8,754 nt of DNA, taken from the NCBI GenBank assembly GCA_029007575.1, contig JAQXIB010000076.1, positions 1-8,754 of the forward strand, in the 5' to 3' direction. A model generated the notes under the pieces. That model ran no database searches. It was given only the letters and a program-made list of their open reading frames with translations, and had not been told where the DNA came from. Position 1 is the first letter of the stretch, and each line of letters starts with the position of its first letter. The translations under genes were made by a program, and so were the position numbers. The DNA is from Clostridiales bacterium. Its GTDB lineage: Bacteria > Bacillota > Clostridia > Oscillospirales > Ruminococcaceae. Shown here piece after piece: positions 1-4,580 of the stretch.

Positions 1-176
1 CGGAAAAAATCGGATCCGGATTGGTAAGCGTTATGGTTCGCGGCGATGTCGGCGCTGTAAAATCTGCTGTTGAAGCAGGTGGAGCTGCTGCATGCCGTTT
101 GGGTGAAGTGGTTGCTACGCACGTAATTCCGAGACCGCACAACGATGTAGAAAAATTATTGCCGTCCTTAGACTAA
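1..176 (+). CDS. BMC-H hexameric microcompartment shell protein, PduA/EutM type (3' part)
   Basis: The gene enters from the left edge in the frame whose codons begin at position 3. Fifty-seven residues are visible before a TAA that is immediately followed by an in-phase TAG. The visible part begins at the pore loop (E-K-I-G-S-G), continues with L-V-S-V-M-V-R-G-D-V-G-A-V-K, and ends with V-I-P-R-P-H followed by a short acidic tail. This is the second half of a canonical single BMC domain; the family is about 90-95 residues, so roughly 35 N-terminal residues are missing. Such proteins form cyclic hexamers that tile the facets of a metabolosome, and the G-S-G loop lines a pore for small polar metabolites. 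It is followed by pduL and other BMC genes on the same strand. PduA, PduJ and EutM cannot be told apart from this fragment, so no symbol is given. Confidence 0.93.
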   Translation, partial: EKIGSGLVSVMVRGDVGAVKSAVEAGGAAACRLGEVVATHVIPRPHNDVEKLLPSLD

Positions 177-194
177 TAGCAAAGCGTTTTGTGT

Positions 195-220
195 CATCCG
201 GGCAGGAGACTGTCCGGATG
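195..220 (+). promoter_or_regulatory. Stem-loop between shell gene and pduL, no U-tract
   Basis: CATCCGGGCA (195-204) and TGTCCGGATG (211-220) form a 10-bp stem with one G-U pair and a 6-nt loop. It lies about 18 nt after the shell-gene stop. The 3' flank (CATAAAAACA) is not a run of T, so it is not a good intrinsic terminator in either direction. Inferred role: a 3' stabiliser or processing site that raises shell-protein mRNA relative to pduL, or a leaky terminator. The hairpin is plain in the sequence; the role is a guess. Confidence 0.5.
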
Positions 221-276
221 CATAAAAACATAATTAAATTTATTTATACTTCGCATATTTGGGTTTATTTTAGAAA

Positions 277-304
277 TTGAAATATTGAATGTTTTTCTTA
301 AAAT
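277..304 (+). promoter_or_regulatory. Possible sigma-A promoter upstream of pduL
   Basis: TTGAAA (277-282) is followed after 16 bp by TAAAAT (299-304); each hexamer has one mismatch to consensus. A transcript from here would begin about 45 nt before the chosen pduL start. The region is very AT-rich, so chance matches are expected. pduL could equally be read from an upstream BMC promoter outside the window. Confidence 0.3.
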
Positions 305-356
305 TGAAAATTATTACCATAAATATAGATTACACATAAGAAAGGGAATGACTGCC

Positions 357-1010
357 ATGCAAATTGATGAAAAAATGATTGCTGAAATTGTCAAAAGCGT
401 GATTGCTTCTGAAGAAATCGCCTCTGATCCGGGAAATAGACCGGTGCCGATCGGTGTTTCCAACCGCCATGTCCATGTTACACAAGAGGATTTGGAAATA
501 TTGTTTGGTAAAGGCGCAAAACTGACGGTAAAGAAAGAGCTGATGGGGGATGATTTTGCTTCCAATGAACTCGTAACCATTATCGGTCCTTCCTTGCGTC
601 CGATCGAGAATGTCCGTATTTTAGGGCCTGTCAGAAAGCATACACAGGTGGAAATTTCCAGAACCGATACCTTTGTGTTAAAAGTAAAGCCTCCGGTCAG
701 ACCGTCCGGAGATGTTGCCGGTTCCGCTTCCATCACGATTGTGGGACCAAAAGGAGTTGTGACGATTCCGGAAGGTTGCATTATCGCAAACCGTCATATT
801 CATATGACACCTCAGGATGCAGCGGGATATGGACTAAAAGACGGTGATTATGTTGATGTAGAAGTGGGCGGAATCCGTAAAACCAAATTCTACGACGTAC
901 AAATCCGTGTGAACGAAAAATTCCGTTTAGAGATGCATATTGATACAGACGATGCAAATGCTTGCGGCGTAAAATGCAACGATTTGGTGACCATTGTTAA
1001 AAAAGACTGA
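357..1010 (+). CDS. pduL: Phosphate propanoyltransferase PduL (BMC-associated phosphotransacylase)
   Basis: PduL interconverts acyl-CoA plus phosphate and acyl-phosphate plus CoA inside the metabolosome, recycling CoA and feeding ATP formation by an acyl kinase. The product is 217 residues, normal for the family. Two related beta-barrel halves carry the metal-binding signatures N-R-H-V-H (His38, His40) and N-R-H-I-H (His147, His149), with a further E-M-H (His194). The segment around Arg93 and Glu99 (G-P-V-R-K-H-T-Q-V-E) matches the conserved active-site strand. Residues 1-20 form an amphipathic helix (Met7/Ile8, Ile11/Val12, Val15/Ile16 on one face), followed by a Pro/Gly linker (24-29). This is the layout of a BMC encapsulation peptide. 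ATG 357 is chosen because AAGAAAGGG (338-346) lies 10 nt upstream; ATG 348 is only 1 nt from it. The frame stays open back to a TTG at 285, but no ribosome binding site supports that. Confidence 0.95.
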   Translation: MQIDEKMIAEIVKSVIASEEIASDPGNRPVPIGVSNRHVHVTQEDLEILFGKGAKLTVKKELMGDDFASNELVTIIGPSLRPIENVRILGPVRKHTQVEISRTDTFVLKVKPPVRPSGDVAGSASITIVGPKGVVTIPEGCIIANRHIHMTPQDAAGYGLKDGDYVDVEVGGIRKTKFYDVQIRVNEKFRLEMHIDTDDANACGVKCNDLVTIVKKD

Positions 1011-1035
1011 ATTCCATCAGACTGAAGTATTTTGT

Positions 1036-1091
1036 AGGAAAGGATGCTGTCATATCCTTGCGATTTGACAGCATGGTTAATCTTATGTTAA
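1036..1091 (+). promoter_or_regulatory. Structured translation start of the vertex-protein gene: SD, 9-bp hairpin and 15-codon leader ORF
   Basis: A strong Shine-Dalgarno sequence, AGGAAAGG (1036-1043), is directly followed by ATGCTGTCA (1044-1052). A perfect inverted copy, TGACAGCAT (1066-1074), follows after 13 nt. The family-consistent start ATG 1085 comes 10 nt after the hairpin and has no ribosome binding site of its own. If the hairpin forms, the Shine-Dalgarno is brought to about 10 nt from ATG 1085. As an alternative, ATG 1044 opens a 15-codon frame (MLSYPCDLTAWLILC) whose TAA (1089-1091) lies just past ATG 1085 (ATGTTAA), which would suit translational coupling; its Shine-Dalgarno spacing is short, about 4 nt. 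The geometry is seen directly; either mechanism is inference. Confidence 0.5.
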
Positions 1092-1333
1092 TTGGAAAAG
1101 TAACCGGAACAATAGTATCTACTCGCAAATGTGAATCTTTAATCGGTTCCAAATTTCTAGAAGTGCAGTTGATTCAGAACGGAGTAGAATCTGACTCTTA
1201 CATTATCGCCATCGACAGTGTAGGCGCCGGAATAGGGGAGCGTGTTTTGATTACCACCGGGAGCGGCGCCAGACTGGCTTTGCGTGATACCAATATGCCA
1301 ACCGACGCAGTCATTGTTGGTATTGTGGATTAA
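1085..1333 (+). CDS. BMC-P pentameric vertex shell protein (EutN/PduN/CcmL family)
   Basis: The product is 82 residues, normal for the family. Pentamers cap the twelve vertices of the BMC shell. The start M-L-I-G-K-V-T-G-T-I-V-S-T-R-K is the classic EutN/CcmL N-terminus. It is followed by L-E-V-Q (25-28), the A-I-D-S-V-G-A-G-I-G-E-R-V-L core (42-55), G-S-G-A-R (59-63) and a final V-G-I-V-D. ATG 1085 is preferred because homologues begin exactly at this point. TTG 1058 and ATG 1073 are in frame and would add nine or four residues (TTG 1058 gives 91 aa, ATG 1073 gives 86 aa), and a Shine-Dalgarno lies 14 nt before the TTG. The start region is folded (see the separate entry). The gene sits 74 bp after pduL and 44 bp before pduS on the same strand, so it is probably co-transcribed with both. 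Confidence 0.92.
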   Translation: MLIGKVTGTIVSTRKCESLIGSKFLEVQLIQNGVESDSYIIAIDSVGAGIGERVLITTGSGARLALRDTNMPTDAVIVGIVD

Positions 1334-1377
1334 GCGTGGTATTTTAGCTTTGAAATATATAAAGGGATTGAGAAACT

Positions 1378-2712
1378 ATGAATTTAAATGATTTGAAAAA
1401 AGCAGTAGCTGATGCCGGTGTTGTAGGTGCCGGCGGAGCGGGGTTCCCGACACAATTTAAATTTAATGAGGGTTTAGATACGCTGGTAATTAATGGGGCA
1501 GAATGTGAACCTTTGATTTTTTCGGATTATTATATTATGAAAAAAGAAATGAAGCAGATGCTTGACGGTGCCGAACACGTGATAGAAGCTATGGGCTTAA
1601 AAATCGGTTATCTCGGTATTAAAGAGCATACCGCGGAGCGTCTTGGACTTACGCATGGTCAAAAATTGTCGAAACACGTCGAAGTACACATTTTGCCGAA
1701 TGTATATCCTATGGGAGACGAAATCATTCTGATTTATGAAGTGACCAAAAGAATTGTTGCTCCGGGGAGCTTGCCATTTACACAAGGCGTAATTGTTTCG
1801 AATGTGGAAACGTTATATAATGTGTCTAATGCAGTTAAAGGAATACCAGTCACTGAAAAATACGTTACTATCGGTGGTAAAATCAATGATAAAGCCAGAA
1901 AAGTGGTAAAGGTGCCGATTGGCATACCGGTATCTGAGTTGTTTGATTATCTGGGTGTCGTTGTTCCGTCAGATTGTGTTGTTTTGGATGGCGGTCCGGC
2001 AATGGGAAATATCATTGATCCGAAAACTTATCATATTACTAAGACAACCAAATCTTTCTTAATTTTACCGGAAAATATTCCGGCAATTGTCGGTAAAACG
2101 ACTGATCCATCGAATATGGTACGCCGTTCTTCATCCACTTGTTGCCAGTGCTCGATGTGTACGGATATGTGTCCGCGTGCTCTGATCGGATATCCTTTAA
2201 AGCCACATAGAATTGTTCGTACTGTAAACGGACAAATCACCTCGAATCCACAGGATTACTTAGTTGCTTCCGTTTGTTCCAGCTGTGGTGTTTGCGAATT
2301 AACAGCATGCTGTCAGGGAATCAGCCCGAGAATGGTATACGCGCAAGTAAAAGCCTCGCTTGCCAAAAACGGATTGCGTTATCAGCATGACGGATCTCCG
2401 TTGCATGCAGATCCGAATAGGGAATATCGTATGCTGCCGAGTGATCGGTTTATGGCTCGAATTGGAGTTGCGCCTTATGATATTATGCCGGAATTAACCG
2501 GAGCGATTGATTTTAAAGCGAGTTCTATATTGATGCCGATGCGCCAACACGTAGGAAAACCGGCATCACCGGTTGTCAATGTCGGTGATACCGTCAAAGT
2601 CGGAGATTTAATCGGAAAAGCTGCTGATGGCATTTCAGCGAATATTCATGCTACGGTAAATGGTGTGGTTACCGCGGTCAGTGAGCAGAGCGTTGAAATT
2701 AAATGCAGCTAA
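1378..2712 (+). CDS. pduS: PduS-type RnfC-like flavin/iron-sulfur oxidoreductase of the microcompartment
   Basis: The product is 444 residues, about the length of PduS (cobalamin reductase). The N-terminus carries a glycine-rich loop (V-G-A-G-G-A-G-F-P-T, 16-25) and N-G-A-E-C-E-P (39-45), both hallmarks of the RnfC/Nqo1-like nucleotide- and flavin-binding fold. A central SLBB-like segment (about 175-210) follows. Next come two iron-sulfur sites: C-x2-C-x2-C-x3-C-P at Cys255, 258, 261 and 265, and a second at Cys300, 303, 306 and 311 or 312. The C-terminus (about 385-440) is a barrel-sandwich lipoyl-like domain. PduS moves electrons from NADH through FMN and [4Fe-4S] clusters, in Pdu systems to cobalamin. 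The pduT gene follows, and PduS and PduT are thought to work together. AAAGGGA (1361-1367) lies 10 nt before ATG 1378. Whether cobalamin is the acceptor here depends on the unseen signature enzyme. Confidence 0.9.
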   Translation: MNLNDLKKAVADAGVVGAGGAGFPTQFKFNEGLDTLVINGAECEPLIFSDYYIMKKEMKQMLDGAEHVIEAMGLKIGYLGIKEHTAERLGLTHGQKLSKHVEVHILPNVYPMGDEIILIYEVTKRIVAPGSLPFTQGVIVSNVETLYNVSNAVKGIPVTEKYVTIGGKINDKARKVVKVPIGIPVSELFDYLGVVVPSDCVVLDGGPAMGNIIDPKTYHITKTTKSFLILPENIPAIVGKTTDPSNMVRRSSSTCCQCSMCTDMCPRALIGYPLKPHRIVRTVNGQITSNPQDYLVASVCSSCGVCELTACCQGISPRMVYAQVKASLAKNGLRYQHDGSPLHADPNREYRMLPSDRFMARIGVAPYDIMPELTGAIDFKASSILMPMRQHVGKPASPVVNVGDTVKVGDLIGKAADGISANIHATVNGVVTAVSEQSVEIKCS

Positions 2713-2751
2713 ACATGAAATGGAAGATGTTTTCGTTGTTAATGAATAGCA

Positions 2752-2786
2752 GCTTTTATCATCATCGTTTTCTGCAAGATAAAAGC
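2752..2786 (+). promoter_or_regulatory. Perfect 9-bp inverted repeat between pduS and pduT
   Basis: GCTTTTATC (2752-2760) and GATAAAAGC (2778-2786) are perfect inverted copies around a 17-nt loop. A competing GCAG/CTGC pairing (2749-2752 with 2772-2775) shares a base with the left arm, so two alternative folds are possible. No T-run follows, so this is not a standard terminator. It lies 40 nt after the pduS stop in the 124-nt gap before pduT. It could be an mRNA processing or stability element or an operator; nothing in the sequence decides. Confidence 0.4.
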
Positions 2787-2796
2787 AAGATATAAT
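2768..2796 (+). promoter_or_regulatory. Possible weak promoter upstream of pduT
   Basis: A perfect -10 hexamer TATAAT (2791-2796) lies 40 bp before the pduT start. The region 17 bp upstream (TTTTCT, 2768-2773) is a poor -35 match, and there is no TGn extension. A separate promoter would let the iron-sulfur shell protein be made independently of the rest of the operon, but this rests on one hexamer in AT-rich DNA. Confidence 0.22.
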
Positions 2797-2836
2797 ATTA
2801 ACTTGGTCGTAGCAGGGCGGCAGAACGGAGTTTAAG

Positions 2837-3382
2837 ATGGGAAATTCAATAGGTATTATCGAAATTAAAAGTATTGCAAAAGGTATTGAAGCATGTGACT
2901 CTGCGTTAAAATCAGCGGGTGTAACTTTAATTACTGCACAGCCGATTTGTCCGGGAAAATATGAGATTATTTTGACCGGTAATCTCGCGGATGTGCAGGC
3001 TGCAGTTGATCATGTCAGAGAGCGTAACGGCAACGAGATTATTGACTCTGTAAAATTAGGACGTATTTCCGAATCTGTAATCAAAGCATTATTCGGCGCA
3101 GAAACCGGTGAACGAAAAGGTTCTGTGGGTGTCATTGAAACATATTCTGCTGCCAGTGCAATTATGGCAGCAGACACAGCGGTCAAAGCTGCAAATGTAT
3201 CTATTATAGAACTGCGTTTGTCCAGAGGTATGGGCGGTAAAGGATATGTGATGATTACCGGCGATGTCAGTGATGTAACCGCAGCTGTTGAAGCAGGTTC
3301 CAGATATGCAGCAGATCAGGGATTGCTGACCGGCAACACAGTCATTGCAGCGCCTCACGACGAACTGTGGCAATACATGTAA
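2837..3382 (+). CDS. pduT: PduT-type tandem-BMC (BMC-T) shell protein with predicted [4Fe-4S] site
   Basis: The 181-residue product has two BMC domains, about residues 4-85 (S-I-G-I-I-E-I start) and 96-178 (S-V-G-V-I-E-T start), so trimers mimic a hexameric tile. The first domain has Q-P-I-C-P-G-K with the cysteine at residue 38. In characterised PduT this is the residue through which three subunits hold a [4Fe-4S] cluster in the central pore. The second domain carries S-R-G-M-G-G-K-G and the typical G-D-V-S-D-V-T-A-A-V-E-A-G helix. The tail ends V-I-A-A-P-H-D-E-L. GGAG (2827-2830) lies 6 nt before ATG 2837. It is the last BMC gene, following pduS and ending in a terminator. Inferred role: passing electrons between the interior PduS and the cytosol, or exchanging the cluster itself. 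Confidence 0.92.
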   Translation: MGNSIGIIEIKSIAKGIEACDSALKSAGVTLITAQPICPGKYEIILTGNLADVQAAVDHVRERNGNEIIDSVKLGRISESVIKALFGAETGERKGSVGVIETYSAASAIMAADTAVKAANVSIIELRLSRGMGGKGYVMITGDVSDVTAAVEAGSRYAADQGLLTGNTVIAAPHDELWQYM

Positions 3383-3405
3383 AGAAATGTTACAATAAAA
3401 AGTTT

Positions 3406-3443
3406 TTCAGGTACAGCGTAATAGGGCTGTACCTGATTTTTTT
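3406..3443 (+). terminator. Intrinsic terminator of the BMC locus
   Basis: TCAGGTACAGC (3407-3417) pairs perfectly with GCTGTACCTGA (3426-3436), an 11-bp stem with an 8-nt loop, directly followed by seven T (3437-3443). It lies 24 nt after the pduT stop. It marks the 3' end of the microcompartment transcript and insulates it from the recombinase promoter that starts 3 bp later. Confidence 0.92.
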
Positions 3444-3445
3444 GC

Positions 3446-3474
3446 TTGACAAAACGAGAAAGGCGTGATATAAT
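3446..3474 (+). promoter_or_regulatory. Perfect consensus sigma-A promoter for the recombinase gene
   Basis: TTGACA (3446-3451), a 17-bp spacer and TATAAT (3469-3474) match the consensus at all twelve positions. TG at 3466-3467 adds an extended -10 element. Transcription should start near 3481, leaving a leader of about 65 nt. A core promoter this strong for a recombinase suggests control at a later step or by a repressor. Confidence 0.88.
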
Positions 3475-3485
3475 AAAAATATTAA

Positions 3486-3513
3486 AGTTCGCTAAATTGA
3501 TATTTAGCGAACT
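3486..3513. repeat. Perfect 28-bp 11-6-11 inverted repeat, Xer-core-site-like, in the recombinase leader
   Basis: AGTTCGCTAAA (3486-3496), TTGATA (3497-3502) and TTTAGCGAACT (3503-3513) form perfectly symmetric 11-bp arms around 6 bp. The central T...A can also pair, giving 12-4-12. The 11-6-11 layout is that of dif and other Xer core sites. By eye, from remembered sequences, the right arm matches about 7 of 11 bases of the Bacillus subtilis dif XerD arm, and the left arm about 7 of 11 bases of the Escherichia coli XerC arm. It begins about 5 nt after the predicted transcription start and ends against the first of two Shine-Dalgarno blocks. It could be a binding or crossover site, a repressor operator, or an RNA hairpin guarding translation. 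Confidence 0.6.
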
Positions 3514-3538
3514 AGGAGAGTGGAATTTTAGGAGAGTG
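3513..3538 (+). promoter_or_regulatory. Duplicated Shine-Dalgarno block TAGGAGAGTG
   Basis: TAGGAGAGTG occurs at 3513-3522 and again at 3529-3538, an exact 10-bp direct repeat with a 16-bp period. The second copy places AGGAG 11 nt before ATG 3546. The first abuts the palindrome and serves no in-frame start: GTG 3520 reads only three codons before TAG. The first copy may be a standby ribosome site or a duplication relic. Confidence 0.55.
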
Positions 3539-3545
3539 ACTTAAA

Positions 3546-4550
3546 ATGGCTGATCCTTATTTTACTGATATGCCGCCGATCGCAAAGCAATTCTTAAATT
3601 ATCTTGGTACCGTGAAAGGACGCTCGGCACGTACCGTTGAGGGTTATCATATAGATTTGCGCACGTTTTTGCGATTTATGAAACTTTATAAATCCGGAAT
3701 CAATTTACGCAGTATTACAGACGATGCCATGCAAGAAACGGATATCACTGATCTGGATTTGGATTTTATGGCTGCTGTTAAAACATCTGATATCTATGAA
3801 TTTATGCAATACACACTGCAAGGCAGAAATAATAATGCTGCCACGCGCTCCAGAAAAACGACTTGCATCCGTACGTTTTATAAATATCTTACGCTCAATT
3901 TAGACCATCCCATTAAGGACAATCCGGCAAAAAATCTGGAAGTGCCGAAAATCAAAAAATCACTGCCTAAATATTTGACTTTGGAACAATCTCTGGAATT
4001 GCTGAATTCGGTCGAAACAAGCGCGCCGGAACGGGATTATTGTATGATTACCTTGTTCTTAAATTGCGGTATGCGTTTATCTGAATTGGTCGGAATTAAT
4101 TTAAGCGATATTCAAGATAACACCTTGCGTCTGATTGGTAAAGGTAATAAAGAACGTATTATTTATATCAACCAAGCCTGTATGGACTCGATACAGAATT
4201 ATTTAAAGATACGTAATCAACAGTCTGTCATTAAAGACAAAAACGCGTTGTTTTTAACACGCAACGGAACCAGAATCGGCGCCAGACGAGTTGAAAAAAT
4301 CGTAGAAGAAGTGCTGCGAAAAGCAGGATTAGCCAATCAAGGATTTTCTGTTCATAAATTGCGGCATACTGCCGCCACATTGATGTATCAACACGGCGAT
4401 GTGGATATCCGCATTTTGAAAGATGTACTGGGACATGCGAATCTGGGTACAACCGAAATATACACTCATATTTCCAATCAACAAATGGAATCCGCTATGA
4501 ATCATTCTCCATTGTCAAAAGTAAAACCAAAAAACAACTCCAAGACTTGA
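3546..4550 (+). CDS. XerC/XerD-like tyrosine recombinase
   Basis: The 334-residue product has an N-terminal SAM-like core-binding domain (about 10-125) and a C-terminal catalytic domain (about 140-312). The full catalytic set is visible: Arg177 (C-G-M-R-L-S-E-L), Lys199 (G-K-G-N-K-E-R), His270 and Arg273 (V-H-K-L-R-H-T), His297 (L-G-H) and the nucleophile Tyr306 (E-I-Y-T-H). It should cut and rejoin DNA through a 3'-phosphotyrosine. It is longer than standard XerC/XerD (about 300). The extra length is an acidic insert in the N-terminal domain (about 55-80) and a basic tail. This form resembles a chromosomal Xer paralogue common in Clostridia more than a phage integrase, but that is from memory of the family. 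It has its own strong promoter, a palindromic leader and a terminator that contains its stop codon. Its target site is not proven. Confidence 0.9.
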   Translation: MADPYFTDMPPIAKQFLNYLGTVKGRSARTVEGYHIDLRTFLRFMKLYKSGINLRSITDDAMQETDITDLDLDFMAAVKTSDIYEFMQYTLQGRNNNAATRSRKTTCIRTFYKYLTLNLDHPIKDNPAKNLEVPKIKKSLPKYLTLEQSLELLNSVETSAPERDYCMITLFLNCGMRLSELVGINLSDIQDNTLRLIGKGNKERIIYINQACMDSIQNYLKIRNQQSVIKDKNALFLTRNGTRIGARRVEKIVEEVLRKAGLANQGFSVHKLRHTAATLMYQHGDVDIRILKDVLGHANLGTTEIYTHISNQQMESAMNHSPLSKVKPKNNSKT

Positions 4551-4573
4551 TCGCAGTCTTGAAGTTGTTTTTT
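4529..4573. terminator. Bidirectional terminator between the recombinase gene and pfkA
   Basis: Arms 4531-4547 and 4555-4571 pair with a single C-A mismatch around a 7-nt loop, and the recombinase stop TGA (4548-4550) lies in that loop. T-runs exist in both directions: T at 4568-4573 on the + strand, and A at 4529-4534, which reads as T on the - strand. The hairpin therefore ends both convergent transcripts. The pfkA stop is only 8 bp further right. Confidence 0.88.
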
Positions 4574-4580
4574 GAGTGTT

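Noticed and set aside
66..80. 15-bp exact repeat GCTGTTGAAGCAGGT shared with 3284-3298
   Set aside because: Both copies encode A-V-E-A-G in the same helix of BMC domains, so this is shell-protein paralogy and not a mobile repeat.
248..275. A dif-like 11-6-11 stretch (ACTTCGCATAT, TTGGGT, TTATTTTAGAA) before pduL
   Set aside because: It matches remembered dif arms at about 15 of 22 bases, but the arms are not symmetric, the centre does not match, and the region is AT-rich enough for chance.
285..356. Upstream extension of pduL to a TTG at 285
   Set aside because: The extra 24 residues have no ribosome binding site and no family similarity. A good Shine-Dalgarno at 338-346 points to ATG 357.
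314..781. A 155-codon open frame on the - strand opposite pduL
   Set aside because: It lies wholly inside pduL, shows no recognisable domain, and has a cysteine- and serine-scattered composition typical of a reverse-strand shadow.
3486..3513. LexA (SOS) operator reading of the recombinase palindrome
   Set aside because: GTTCG and CGAAC are present but in the outward order with a 16-bp gap. The Gram-positive box is CGAAC, four bases, GTTCG.
3546..4550. Recombinase as the integrase of a phage, ICE or transposon
   Set aside because: No excisionase, relaxase, phage or cargo gene, tRNA target or paired attachment repeat is visible, and the protein looks like a chromosomal Xer paralogue.
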